Shown: positions 24,096-32,203 of the stretch, in pieces
Layout: each line of letters starts with the position of its first letter
How positions within the stretch are numbered: the stretch's first letter is position 1
NCBI GenBank assembly: GCA_027486525.1
Contig: JAIXOY010000143.1
Coordinates: 1-42,229 of the forward strand
DNA length: 42,229 bases
Source: Pseudomonadota bacterium
GTDB lineage: Bacteria > Bdellovibrionota > Bacteriovoracia > Bacteriovoracales > Bacteriovoracaceae
Direction of reading: 5' to 3'
Notes under the pieces: generated by a model
Told to the model about the DNA's origin: nothing
The model's input: only the letters and a program-made list of their open reading frames with translations
Databases searched by the model: none
Translations under genes and position numbers: made by a program

Positions 24096-25547
24096 TTTAT
24101 CCTTGGGGTTCTTTTACTGTCGCTGGCCGGCTGCAGTTGGTTTCGTTCTAAGCCGGACTTCGACCCACGCACGTCTTACGTCGTGGAGCCCGTCTGGTTT
24201 AAATCAAAAGCGATCCGCCTGGCAAACCTGGAAGGCGAGCCTCTGCCGCACTTGTTCTATGACCCGGCCGCCACATTCAACTTAACTACCGGTCGCGTAA
24301 ATTTCCTGCCCCTCGTGGTGGCAGGAGATGAGCGTGCCTACGATCTTGATGTGTTGAGTGGCCAGCGCTTCTTTTCTCATTTCCAGTGCTCACAGAATGA
24401 CGTGTGGAAAGAGCGCGGGGGAATTTCCTCTAAAGCGAGCTATACCTTAGGTGTTATCCCGCGCCACTTTGACCAGTTGAATCAGCCGCAAAGAGTCATC
24501 GTCTTTGGCGGTCGTAAACGTTTTGATCTCCACACGCCGATTGTTTACCAAGTCCGTGTGTTGGGTGGTTTCGTGGAAGAGCTCTGCCCCGTCGGGCGCT
24601 GCTCGGGGCCTAAAGACTGGGTCGGCCGCATGGTGTTTGTGGCGGTGGATGAAGCCGACAGCAGCTATGAAGACGTCACCGATTTCGGAAAACTGTTAAA
24701 AGAAATCAACTGGCAGGAAGTACGGGGTCAGTTGGAAAATATCCCCGGGCGAAATTCGCTGATAGGAACAGAGTACCCTGCCATTCGTGTAGGAAATCTC
24801 CTCAACACGCGCGAGATTTTAGATTTCTTCAAGAAGTACTCCATCGCACTGACCACCAAGGAACTGGCTTCGACGCAAAACTCCTGCGCCAATCTCTACC
24901 AGATCTTGTGGGAGCAGGCGGGGACTCAAACCATGCTGGACAGGCCCGCGGCCACCAGCGAAGAAGTAAAAAAACGTGCCCGCTTCTACGAAGACCTGAA
25001 GAAGAAAGGTTTGCCGGCCTACTTCGGCCAGCGCCTCGGTGTGCTCCTGAAAAAATACAGCGCCGAACTCAGCACCTGTGCGCGGCTCGTGTATGCCGGT
25101 GATCCTAATCAGCAGCGTGAGCGGTACCAGTTCCAGGCCTGGATCAATCTCTACACTCGGCTGCACAAAGAAGGCTGGGAGTACGACTGTCGCTCGCAAA
25201 CGTGGAGCGCCTCGAACCAAGGCGCCGAAGCCATGAAGTCCTTCCGCGATCTGTCTGAGCAGTGCACGGCCCGGGATTTTGATAAGGCGATGGAAACTCT
25301 TCCCGCCTTGTTAAAGAACCTGCGTCTCTTCGGTGAGCGCTGGCGTTTCATCGGGTGGGATGAGCATCCCCATGGTACGCACAGTAAGTTACTCAATTGG
25401 GTGCGCGTTCCGGAGCGCGTCTTTGCCTGCGGCAGCGATGATCAAAACGTCAAGATCCGCGAAAGCTGGCGCGAGAAACCGGACGGGATGGACTGGAGTA
25501 TTCGCCACACTGAGCGCGGTCTGAAAGACTCGGATTACATCTACTGA
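24075..25547 (+). CDS. Large lipoprotein of unknown function heading the complex-I-like operon
   Basis: A 490-residue lipoprotein with signal MMRSFCQFILGVLLLSLAGC (lipobox LAGC). The body has several cysteines (FQCSQND, EELCPVGRCSG, NSCANLY, LSTCARL, YDCRSQ, EQCTARD, FACGSDD) that could form disulfides. No family recognised. The start is fixed by the signal peptide (ATG 24075 or 24078). It lies only 18 bp from the divergent tRNA-Leu, so its promoter must overlap the tRNA gene. A TAACAT hexamer at 24063-24068 would give a leaderless mRNA, and no ribosome site is visible. The stop is 1 bp from the NuoB-like gene, suggesting one operon. Confidence 0.78.
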   Translation: MMRSFCQFILGVLLLSLAGCSWFRSKPDFDPRTSYVVEPVWFKSKAIRLANLEGEPLPHLFYDPAATFNLTTGRVNFLPLVVAGDERAYDLDVLSGQRFFSHFQCSQNDVWKERGGISSKASYTLGVIPRHFDQLNQPQRVIVFGGRKRFDLHTPIVYQVRVLGGFVEELCPVGRCSGPKDWVGRMVFVAVDEADSSYEDVTDFGKLLKEINWQEVRGQLENIPGRNSLIGTEYPAIRVGNLLNTREILDFFKKYSIALTTKELASTQNSCANLYQILWEQAGTQTMLDRPAATSEEVKKRARFYEDLKKKGLPAYFGQRLGVLLKKYSAELSTCARLVYAGDPNQQRERYQFQAWINLYTRLHKEGWEYDCRSQTWSASNQGAEAMKSFRDLSEQCTARDFDKAMETLPALLKNLRLFGERWRFIGWDEHPHGTHSKLLNWVRVPERVFACGSDDQNVKIRESWREKPDGMDWSIRHTERGLKDSDYIY

Positions 25548-25548
25548 T

Positions 25549-25974
25549 ATGAAAAACCCTCTTCGCCATGTTATTGAGTTGGTTGATCGGTGGGCCGCAC
25601 AGAAAGTTGTGCGCGTGGCCCTGTTTGGACATGGCCTCGCGGCGAGCGAGTGGGAAAGTCTCATGACGACGCCGTACCTGCGTGCTCAGCCGCGGATTCA
25701 ACTTGTAAATCATCCTTCGGAAGCAGAAGTCCTCGCGATCCATGGCCCGCTGAATTCGATGAACTGGCCCGCACTTATTGAGTGGGTAGAGAGTGCGCGC
25801 CCGGGCGCATCCTTGCTTGCCGTCGGGCATGAGATCGAACTGACGGAGGCTGGCCATGTCGTTGGGCCGCAGGGACGCGTGAGTTCCTTTAAGGTGCATG
25901 CGCATCTGCCTGGCCATCCGCCCACACCTAATGATCTCCAGCAGGCCGTCACATGCGTGGTGGCCCATGTTTGA
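25549..25974 (+). CDS. NuoB/hydrogenase-small-subunit-like protein lacking cluster cysteines
   Basis: A 141-residue cytoplasmic protein that follows the NuoB/HycG plan: an N-terminal VRVALFGHGLAASEWE (canonical GC-x2-C-x-E region), HPSEAEVLAIHGPLN (canonical ADILLVTGPVT), ASLLAVGHEIELTE (canonical VIAIGACA), and VHAHLPGHPPTPNDL (canonical VDVYVPGCPPRPEAL). All cluster cysteines are missing. Histidine stands at or next to three of the positions (His28, His94, His123), and there is only one cysteine, near the C-terminus. A [4Fe-4S] N2 cluster is therefore unlikely; a different metal or a structural role is possible. It overlaps the NuoCD-like gene by 8 bp, matching the complex I gene order. Confidence 0.7.
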   Translation: MKNPLRHVIELVDRWAAQKVVRVALFGHGLAASEWESLMTTPYLRAQPRIQLVNHPSEAEVLAIHGPLNSMNWPALIEWVESARPGASLLAVGHEIELTEAGHVVGPQGRVSSFKVHAHLPGHPPTPNDLQQAVTCVVAHV

Positions 25975-27571
25975 CTGGGGGACTTTTCGCGAGCGCAAAG
26001 AGTTTTACACCGGTGCCTTCGGCGCCGCCTATCGCTTCGATCACGATCACCACCATGTCCATTTGCAATCACGCGAGTTGGCCCGCGTGATGGAAATTCT
26101 CCGTCACGACATGGGCTTCTTGCTCCTGAACGACATCGCCGTCGTCCCCGCTCCGGGGCACGTGCTCTACGACACGCTCTATCCAGGAAGTCGGTGGGAC
26201 GTGACCTACCATCTCTTCCATCTTGAGGCCCACCAACGGCTGCAAGTGCATCTCCTCCTCGCAGACGGCGAGACCTTGCCCACAGTCGGAGAATGGTTTC
26301 CCGGCAGTGCGCGCTTCGAGCATGAAGCCCGCGTGAAGTTAGGGCTCGAAGTTCTTGCGGAGAAAAATCTTGTGCTCCCGCAACCAGCGACCAACCCAAA
26401 CTTAAGTGAGGCGCCGTACCCCGCGGAGCTTCATCAGTGGTATCTCTTCGGACTCAACCACAGGTTGACACGTCACCAGTGGGAGCTCGCGGTGGAAGCG
26501 GACCATGGCCGCGTGAAGAATTCATGGCTGCAGACGGGTCACTGGCGTCGTCACTGGGAAGACCGAGCCGAGGGGCTCAACCTCATTCACATGCAATCGA
26601 TGTTGGACGGCTTAGTGCCGGAGGGCGCGAGTCTCACGAACATCGCGTGGGTCAAAACAGTGGAGGACTATTTCCTCTGGCGTATTCCTGAGCGGGCACA
26701 GGCCGTGCGCATGATTTTCATGGAACTCGGCCGCATCTCTCATCATCTCTCTGTCTTGGGCGACCTCGCTCTCGATCTCCAAATCGACGAGGGCCAGCGC
26801 GTCTGTCGTGAGGTTCGGGAGCGCAGTCGCGCGCTCTTTCATTTTTACGCCGGCCAACGGGTGGCCACCAGTGTGGGTGCCTTCGGTGGATTGCCAACGG
26901 ACTTGCCGCCAGGGTGGGTGCAAGAAGCGATGTCCTTCATGCGTGGCCTCGACGGGGCCTTGACGCTTTATCGTCGCATGGTCGCGCAGCAGCCCATGGC
27001 CCTACGTCGTCTCAAGCTCGCCGGCATTTCTGCGCAAGATGCTCTTGAAGCGGGACTCACTGGCCCGGCCCTGCGCGCCGCGGGTGTGAACTTCGATCTG
27101 CGTAAATCACGGCCATTCTATTTTTACCAAGACATCGACTTCGACGTTCCGGTCGGTGTGCGCGGTGATGCCCATGACCGCATGCTGATTTTAATGGAAG
27201 AGTGCCATCAGTCGCTGCGCATCTTGTGGCAGGTGATCGATAATCTTCCTCTCGGCGCGTTCAAGATTGACCTGCCCGGCATAGAAGATTTCAACGCCGG
27301 CACATTGCCAGCCGATGCGTGGCAGGATTGGTGGAAAGGTGCTGACCGCGCCTGGAGCGCACAATACACCGCCGTGGAAGGTGTGAACGGAGAGCTGGGC
27401 TTTCATCTCGTCTTGCGCCCCGAAGACGCGCGCATCTGGTCCCTCAAAATTAAAACCAATGCTGTCCTCTTGGCGCAAGCGACACCGCAATTTTTACGCG
27501 AATGTCCAGTGGCGGATCTTGCGCCGGCGCTCACCACTCTGGACATTCAGGCCAGCTCGGTGGATCGATGA
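25967..27571 (+). CDS. NuoC-NuoD fusion-like protein (complex I / group 4 hydrogenase large-subunit fold)
   Basis: A 534-residue protein. Residues about 1-150 match NuoC (LNDIAVVPAPG, RWDVTYHLFHLEAHQRLQVHLLL, WFPGSARFEHEA). Residues about 165-520 match NuoD: NIAWVKTVEDYFLWRIPERAQAVRMIFMELGRISHHL, VGAFGGLPTDLPPGW, LTGPALRAAGVNFDLRKSRPFYFY, and FDVPVGVRGDAHDR followed by a MEE helix. No NiFe-binding CxxC pairs are present, so it is NuoD-like and not a hydrogenase. Fusion of C and D is known from E. coli NuoCD and HycE. No membrane subunit gene is nearby. ATG 25967 is chosen at the first NuoC-like residue; the frame is open upstream to 25898. The end overlaps the next ATG (ATGA). Confidence 0.78.
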   Translation: MFDWGTFRERKEFYTGAFGAAYRFDHDHHHVHLQSRELARVMEILRHDMGFLLLNDIAVVPAPGHVLYDTLYPGSRWDVTYHLFHLEAHQRLQVHLLLADGETLPTVGEWFPGSARFEHEARVKLGLEVLAEKNLVLPQPATNPNLSEAPYPAELHQWYLFGLNHRLTRHQWELAVEADHGRVKNSWLQTGHWRRHWEDRAEGLNLIHMQSMLDGLVPEGASLTNIAWVKTVEDYFLWRIPERAQAVRMIFMELGRISHHLSVLGDLALDLQIDEGQRVCREVRERSRALFHFYAGQRVATSVGAFGGLPTDLPPGWVQEAMSFMRGLDGALTLYRRMVAQQPMALRRLKLAGISAQDALEAGLTGPALRAAGVNFDLRKSRPFYFYQDIDFDVPVGVRGDAHDRMLILMEECHQSLRILWQVIDNLPLGAFKIDLPGIEDFNAGTLPADAWQDWWKGADRAWSAQYTAVEGVNGELGFHLVLRPEDARIWSLKIKTNAVLLAQATPQFLRECPVADLAPALTTLDIQASSVDR

Positions 27572-27813
27572 TTATCCGACGTGAACACTATGCAGAATTG
27601 AGTTGGTGGGAATGGACTCGTCTTCGTGGCATGTTGGCGTGGGCGCGCTTCACCGGTGGTTTTGCTCGCTCTTTGGGGCTTGAGAATACCGGTCTAATCC
27701 TGCCGACTTCTGTGCAACAAAAAACAGCCACTTCTGTGTCAACCTGCTCTCGCTGTGGAGCTTTGGGTCATCAGTGCACACCGGATATCGCGACGTTTGA
27801 CAAGAATGAGTGA
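27568..27813 (+). CDS. Small CxxC protein in the complex-I-like operon
   Basis: An 81-residue protein coupled by ATGA to the NuoCD-like gene. An aromatic, basic N-terminus (REHYAELSWWEWTRLRGMLAWARFTGGFARSLGL) leads to a C-terminal CSRCGALGHQC. In complex I and hydrogenase operons this position is often held by the ferredoxin-like NuoI, whose two CxxCxxCxxxCP motifs are absent here. It could be a degenerate NuoI remnant or a small metal-binding partner. Confidence 0.6.
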   Translation: MIIRREHYAELSWWEWTRLRGMLAWARFTGGFARSLGLENTGLILPTSVQQKTATSVSTCSRCGALGHQCTPDIATFDKNE

Positions 27814-27850
27814 AGGGCTTGTCTCCCTCGGCTCAGGCGTGGGACAATGT

Positions 27851-27868
27851 TTGAGTTACCGAACTCAA
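27851..27868. promoter_or_regulatory. Palindromic operator candidate before the desaturase gene
   Basis: TTGAGTT-ACCG-AACTCAA, a perfect 7-bp inverted repeat with a 4-bp centre, 14 bp before the desaturase ATG and just ahead of its ribosome site. No T-run follows, so it is more likely a repressor operator or mRNA hairpin than a terminator. Confidence 0.45.
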
Positions 27869-27882
27869 GCAAGGAAAGCTCC

Positions 27883-28986
27883 ATGACTGCAATCCGAAAC
27901 ATTCTCTTTTTCATTGCCTCCTACCTCGCCGCTGACTGGGCCATTCCCAAGTTCGTAGGCAGCGACGGTTTGATCGGCGCATGGTTCGCAAATTACCCTT
28001 GGCTGTGGTTCGTGGTTTACACCGTTGTGGTGTCGCATCTCACGATCACGTGCATGAGCCTCTCGTTTCACCGCTCACACACCCACAAAGGTGTGGTGTT
28101 TAATCCGTACCTCGATATGTTGATGCAAGTGTGGCTCTGGTGTGTGACCAGCATGTCGAAGCCGGACTGGGTTTCCGTCCACGTCTACCACCATGCCCAC
28201 AGCGACACGGAAAAAGATCCCCATTCACCAGTCCAAAAAGGGTTCTGGCGCGTGTTCCTCTTGGGCGTCTTCGACTACACCAAAGCCAAGGAACTCCCAG
28301 ACGTCTTGAAGATTCGCAAGACCATCAAGCTGAACGCACTCGAGGGCTACATTTCACGCAACCTCTTCGTCGGGCCCTACATCTTCTCGAGCATTCTCTT
28401 AGTGTTGTTCGGAACAGATGTGGGTCTCTTGCTGCTCATCACGAACTTCTTGGTTTCTCCGTTGTTCGCCGTCGGCGGCGTGAATGCCTTGGCCCATACC
28501 TGGGGTTACCGCAATCACGTGAACGATGATAACAGCCGCAACATCGGTTTCTTGTTCCCGCTGAACTTCCTCATCTGCGGAGAGTTGGACCATAACAATC
28601 ACCACTCGCACCAGCGGTCCTGCTCGTTCCGGCACAAGTGGTACGAGTTCGACATCGGCTGGGCGTACATCTGGACCCTCGCGAAGCTCAAGCTCGCCGA
28701 GATTCGCCACAGCTACACCACCACCACCCTCAAAGAAGAGATGGGAAAAAAAGTGCGTGAGTTGATGGATAAGGACATGCGCTTCAAGAAGAAGCTCGAA
28801 GAACTTGCACAGGAATATCAAACCTCTGTGCAGGATCTCCGTGACCAACTCACGGCTTACGTCCAAGGTCAAAAGACACGCTTCAATGGTCAGCGCGTGC
28901 GCATGGATGCACGGTTGAAGGCCTTGATCGAAGAACTCCAGCGCACGGTTCGCATCAACGAAGAGCTTGGCCTCGCTTACGCATGA
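27883..28986 (+). CDS. Membrane fatty acid (acyl-CoA) desaturase with C-terminal coiled coil
   Basis: A 367-residue di-iron membrane desaturase that introduces double bonds in fatty acyl chains. Hydrophobic helices occupy about 5-25, 35-60, 80-95 and 165-200. The three histidine boxes are HRSHTH, HVYHHAHSD and HNNHHSH, in the order and spacing of delta-9 desaturases. After about residue 265 an extra 100-residue charged helical tail (KKVRELMDKDMRFKKKLEELAQEYQ onward) forms a likely coiled coil not normal for the family. AAGGA precedes ATG 27883. The stop overlaps the SGNH hydrolase start (ATGA). Confidence 0.92.
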   Translation: MTAIRNILFFIASYLAADWAIPKFVGSDGLIGAWFANYPWLWFVVYTVVVSHLTITCMSLSFHRSHTHKGVVFNPYLDMLMQVWLWCVTSMSKPDWVSVHVYHHAHSDTEKDPHSPVQKGFWRVFLLGVFDYTKAKELPDVLKIRKTIKLNALEGYISRNLFVGPYIFSSILLVLFGTDVGLLLLITNFLVSPLFAVGGVNALAHTWGYRNHVNDDNSRNIGFLFPLNFLICGELDHNNHHSHQRSCSFRHKWYEFDIGWAYIWTLAKLKLAEIRHSYTTTTLKEEMGKKVRELMDKDMRFKKKLEELAQEYQTSVQDLRDQLTAYVQGQKTRFNGQRVRMDARLKALIEELQRTVRINEELGLAYA

Positions 28987-29588
28987 GATATTTCTTTCTC
29001 CTCGCCCTGCTGTCGTCGACGGCAGGAGCGGGTGAGTTCTGCGACAAACTCCAGCAAAAACCAGAAGCCACTCGCTCCCGCCTCGGTCCGGTGATCGGTC
29101 TTGGTGCAAGTGTGACCGCCGGTCATGGGGGAGTCACGGGGCCCGCGGAAAGACTCGCCCTCGTGCTCGATGTGCCTTACGTGAGTTACGCCGCCAGTGG
29201 TGCCACCTCAGGCGTCTCCGTCGCGCGCTGGAAGAAGGCAGACTCGCACCGCTGTGGCACGGCGGTGGGTGTGGATTTATTTTTTTGGGATAGTGCCAAG
29301 GGATGTGCTGCTGAAGCCGTGAGCAAGGCGGTGAAGCTGACGCAAGAGCGCAAGTGTCAACGCACGATCTTCTCCAACGTTCCGCGGTTGCTGCCGCTGC
29401 AAAAAAGTTCCTGTATCTCTCTCATCAACAAGGCCCTCGATGAGTCTGTGGCGATTGATGTTCTTCCGGTGATGGAAGAATTGCGGCAAGACTCTCGGCG
29501 CGCCAGTTACTTTCGTGCCGATGGGATTCATTTGACGGAGGCCGGCGCCGAAGCGGCGACGGAAAAACTCTGCGAGCTTTTGCTCTAG
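28983..29588 (+). CDS. Exported SGNH/GDSL-like hydrolase
   Basis: A 201-residue protein with a signal peptide (about 1-17). It shows the SGNH layout: nucleophile block GLGASVTAGHGG (normally GDS; here GAS), a weak Gly block (YAASGATSG), and the catalytic Asp-His block ADGIHLTEAGA near the end. Four later cysteines may pair. A lipase, esterase or acyltransferase-like role in the envelope is likely and fits its coupling by ATGA to a fatty-acid desaturase. The stop overlaps that of aat through a shared CTAG. Confidence 0.78.
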   Translation: MRYFFLLALLSSTAGAGEFCDKLQQKPEATRSRLGPVIGLGASVTAGHGGVTGPAERLALVLDVPYVSYAASGATSGVSVARWKKADSHRCGTAVGVDLFFWDSAKGCAAEAVSKAVKLTQERKCQRTIFSNVPRLLPLQKSSCISLINKALDESVAIDVLPVMEELRQDSRRASYFRADGIHLTEAGAEAATEKLCELLL

Positions 29589-30226
29589 GTTGGAAAACCA
29601 ATCTTCCTCAGCATCGCTAAGAACACTTTCCGATCGATCTCTTTACCACCGAGACCCTTCACCACCGGCGTCACCATCTGGGTGTCCATCCACGTCACGC
29701 CTTCCAGCTTAAAGCGCTCAATCGCGGCCACCAGCGACTCTTTACCCGCATTGTCTTCCACCGTGAACATGCTTTCGCCCGAGCGGAACGCGCCGATCTT
29801 TACGCCGTAAAGCCCACCCACCAGCCGCTGACCCTGCCAGGCACCGGTGCACCAAGCAAATCCTTGTTCGAAGAGGGCGGTGTACCCAGCAATGATCTCC
29901 GGCGTGATCCACGTCGAGGGCTGGTCTTTGCGGGGAATGGCGGCGCATAGCCGAATGATCTCCGTAAAAGAGACATCGTGCTTAATCTCAAACGGAGATT
30001 TCTTTATGAACTTCTGCAGACTCTTGGCGATGTGCACGTCTTTAAAATCTAGAATTCCGCGCGGATCAGGCGAAAACCACGCCAGCGGAAATTCCGGCGA
30101 AAGGGGCCATGGAAAGATCCCGCGCGAGTACGCTTCGAGAATAGTGTCGGGGAGCATGTCACCGCCGACGGCCACGAGACCATCTTCCGTTGCCGCCTCC
30201 ACCGGAGGAAAGACCACCTTACGCAT
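29585..30226 (-). CDS. aat: Leucyl/phenylalanyl-tRNA-protein transferase
   Basis: Adds Leu or Phe to N-terminal Lys/Arg of proteins, marking them for ClpS/ClpAP (N-degron pathway). The 213-residue length is usual. Signature motifs: DGLVAVGGDMLPDTILEAYSRGIFPWP near the start, WFSPDPRGIL, STWIT, GFAWCTGAWQGQRLVGGLYGVKIGAFRSGESMF and the DTQMVTPVVKGLGGKEI end. The ATG lies 8 bases inside the end of the upstream agmatinase-like gene, so the two are coupled. Confidence 0.95.
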   Translation of the reverse strand: MRKVVFPPVEAATEDGLVAVGGDMLPDTILEAYSRGIFPWPLSPEFPLAWFSPDPRGILDFKDVHIAKSLQKFIKKSPFEIKHDVSFTEIIRLCAAIPRKDQPSTWITPEIIAGYTALFEQGFAWCTGAWQGQRLVGGLYGVKIGAFRSGESMFTVEDNAGKESLVAAIERFKLEGVTWMDTQMVTPVVKGLGGKEIDRKVFLAMLRKIGFPT

Positions 30227-31295
30227 CTGAGCCCATGGCCCGTGCGAGTATGCGCGCCATGCTCGCCGCAGTCATGAGCGTGGTTTCCTGAGAAATATTG
30301 GGCATGAAATCATGATTCACCATGGGCGCGACTTCCATGAGATCAGCGCCCGTCACCGGAAACTCCAAGGCCACCTGACGGATCATCTCACTGCAAGCGA
30401 CGGGATCAAGACCTTTGCCTTCGGGCGTGCCGGTGGCTGCGGCCCACTGTGTATCAAGGGCATCGATATCAAAGGAGATGTAGACTTCTTCCACGCCAGC
30501 GCGCTTGTACGCTGCGATCACGTCTCGCGTGACCGCAGTCATGCCCCGTTGATGAATCTCGCTCGCCCAGTGTTGGGTGAGCCCCAAGGATTCCCAATGC
30601 CCGCGATCTTTACCTGTGGCGCGGATGCCGACTTGGATGAGCTGGTCAGGAGACGGGAAAAATTCTCGGACGTGGTAAGTCCACGAGCCAAAACACAGAT
30701 CGATTCCCAAGCGGGTATCCAGTAAGTCGGTGTGCGCATCAAAGTGCAACAACGCGAGCTTCTTGCCGTTGCGCGCCTTCGCCCAAGCACTCACGAGAGG
30801 GAACGAGACGGAATGATCGCCACCCAACGAGAGCACTCGGAGCTGCGGAAATTTTTTGTGCAACTCCGTGAGGGCGGCTTCGGCGATCGAGAGAGGTGAT
30901 ACGGGCCAGGCCTTGTCATGCACGCCGTAGAGAGCTTTTCGGCAGGAGCTGAGCGTTTCCGCGTTGAGATACTTATCATGCAACAGGTGAGGGATCACGC
31001 GCACATCACCGATGTCAGCGAACGTGGTGCCGTCTTGCAACAGGGCCTCACGAATAAACAACGGACCCCAGTTGGCCCCCCGTTGAATGCCGCCGCCGCA
31101 GTCGGAGGCGATGCCAAAGATGGCGACCTGTTCGGAGTCAAGCTTCGCAAGGGATGCTAGCCAGGCCTCTCGGGCGGGAATGTCGCCATAGAGCGCTTTC
31201 TGCAGCTTCAATCTTTTTTCACTGCCGGTGTGAACGGTGTACACACCTTCACCGGGAGGGCAGAGCCAGTGAGGAGCGACGTCGAGAAAGCTCAT
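30219..31295 (-). CDS. Agmatinase-like ureohydrolase
   Basis: A 358-residue member of the arginase/agmatinase family, longer at the N-terminus than typical (about 60 extra residues). Metal ligands are in LGGDHSVSFP, HFDAHTDL and SFDIDALD; the DTQWAAATGTPEGKGLD segment after the last is agmatinase/guanidinobutyrase-like, not arginase-like. Substrate could be agmatine or another guanidino compound. It overlaps the 2-hydroxyacid dehydrogenase gene by ATGA upstream and aat downstream, giving a three-gene minus-strand operon. Confidence 0.85.
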   Translation of the reverse strand: MSFLDVAPHWLCPPGEGVYTVHTGSEKRLKLQKALYGDIPAREAWLASLAKLDSEQVAIFGIASDCGGGIQRGANWGPLFIREALLQDGTTFADIGDVRVIPHLLHDKYLNAETLSSCRKALYGVHDKAWPVSPLSIAEAALTELHKKFPQLRVLSLGGDHSVSFPLVSAWAKARNGKKLALLHFDAHTDLLDTRLGIDLCFGSWTYHVREFFPSPDQLIQVGIRATGKDRGHWESLGLTQHWASEIHQRGMTAVTRDVIAAYKRAGVEEVYISFDIDALDTQWAAATGTPEGKGLDPVACSEMIRQVALEFPVTGADLMEVAPMVNHDFMPNISQETTLMTAASMARILARAMGSDA

Positions 31296-32143
31296 GCCAG
31301 TTGTCCTGTGGTGAAAAGAGTCAGCACTTCCGTTTCGTATTCAATCATCGTCGGGATCAGGCCTTGCCACACACCGGCGATGTGCGGGGTCGCCAGCACT
31401 TGCGGCGTGCTCCAGTAATTCGCAGAGTAGGGTTCCATCTCGTGGACATCCAGCACCGCGCGGGCCTGGGGATTTTTCGCGAGGAACTCACGCAACGCTT
31501 TTTCATCAACGAGTTCGCCGCGCGCCGGATTGATCAATAAAAAGTTCGGTGGACAAGTGTTGAAGAATTCTTCATCGAGCAGATGGCGGTTTTCTTTGTT
31601 CAACGACGCCACCAGGATCACCGTGTCCCAGCCGCCCCACAGATCCGCTTCGAGTTTCTCATAGGGATCGAGCACGGTGGCCTGCAGTTTTTGTTGGAGG
31701 ATTTTTCCCACGTGCCCGTGGCCCACGATCAACGTGCGACGCTCACTCGTCAGCGTGCGGGGCCAATCACGGGTGACAGGCCATGCTGAGTGATGGCGCA
31801 GCGGAGCTGCGTGAGTATAAAGCGCACTGAGGCACCACTCGGCCACCGCTTCGGCGCGAATGGGATTGCCTAACACCAACGGAACTTCCGGCCAGCCGGG
31901 AACTAAATTATCGTGGCCAGAGTTGGGATGGAGGAGCAGTTTTACCCGCGGGCGCAGTGCTTCCCATTTTTCCAGCCGGGTATGGGTATTGGTCAGTAAA
32001 CAAAGATCGCCCTCGTCCGGGACAGCATCGGCCACCCCGAGATAACGAATTCCGGGGACAGACTCCAACGCCGCACGTTCCAAGGCCTCAAAACCAGGAG
32101 GAAAATAGCTCGATGAGTCCGTGCGCTTCACAAAAATAGACAT
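31292..32143 (-). CDS. D-isomer-specific 2-hydroxyacid dehydrogenase family protein
   Basis: A 283-residue NAD(P)-dependent dehydrogenase, shorter than the usual 310-330. The Rossmann motif is LIVGHGHVGKILQ; the later signature LLINPARGELVDEKAL carries the catalytic Arg (NPARG); an acidic VLDVHEMEP and the histidine in ATPHIAG complete the active site. Substrate is not evident. First gene of the operon with the ureohydrolase and aat; divergent from map across a 60-bp region that holds an inverted repeat. Confidence 0.87.
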   Translation of the reverse strand: MSIFVKRTDSSSYFPPGFEALERAALESVPGIRYLGVADAVPDEGDLCLLTNTHTRLEKWEALRPRVKLLLHPNSGHDNLVPGWPEVPLVLGNPIRAEAVAEWCLSALYTHAAPLRHHSAWPVTRDWPRTLTSERRTLIVGHGHVGKILQQKLQATVLDPYEKLEADLWGGWDTVILVASLNKENRHLLDEEFFNTCPPNFLLINPARGELVDEKALREFLAKNPQARAVLDVHEMEPYSANYWSTPQVLATPHIAGVWQGLIPTMIEYETEVLTLFTTGQLA

Positions 32144-32152
32144 CGCTCAAGC

Positions 32153-32171
32153 GTACCCCTTGAGAGGGTAC
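32153..32171. promoter_or_regulatory. Inverted repeat between the divergent dehydrogenase and map genes
   Basis: GTACCC-CTTGAGA-GGGTAC, a perfect 6-bp inverted repeat in a 60-bp divergent promoter region. It covers a TTGAGA hexamer (32160-32165) that stands 17 bp from TAAATC (32183-32188), a weak candidate promoter for map. It may be an operator for either direction. Confidence 0.35.
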
Positions 32172-32203
32172 CCAATCAAATCTAAATCCGTTATATTCCG
32201 GGA

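Noticed and set aside
25967-27571. Group 4 NiFe hydrogenase large subunit
   Set aside because: No N- or C-terminal CxxC NiFe ligands are present; motifs such as FDVPVG and PERAQ fit NuoD.
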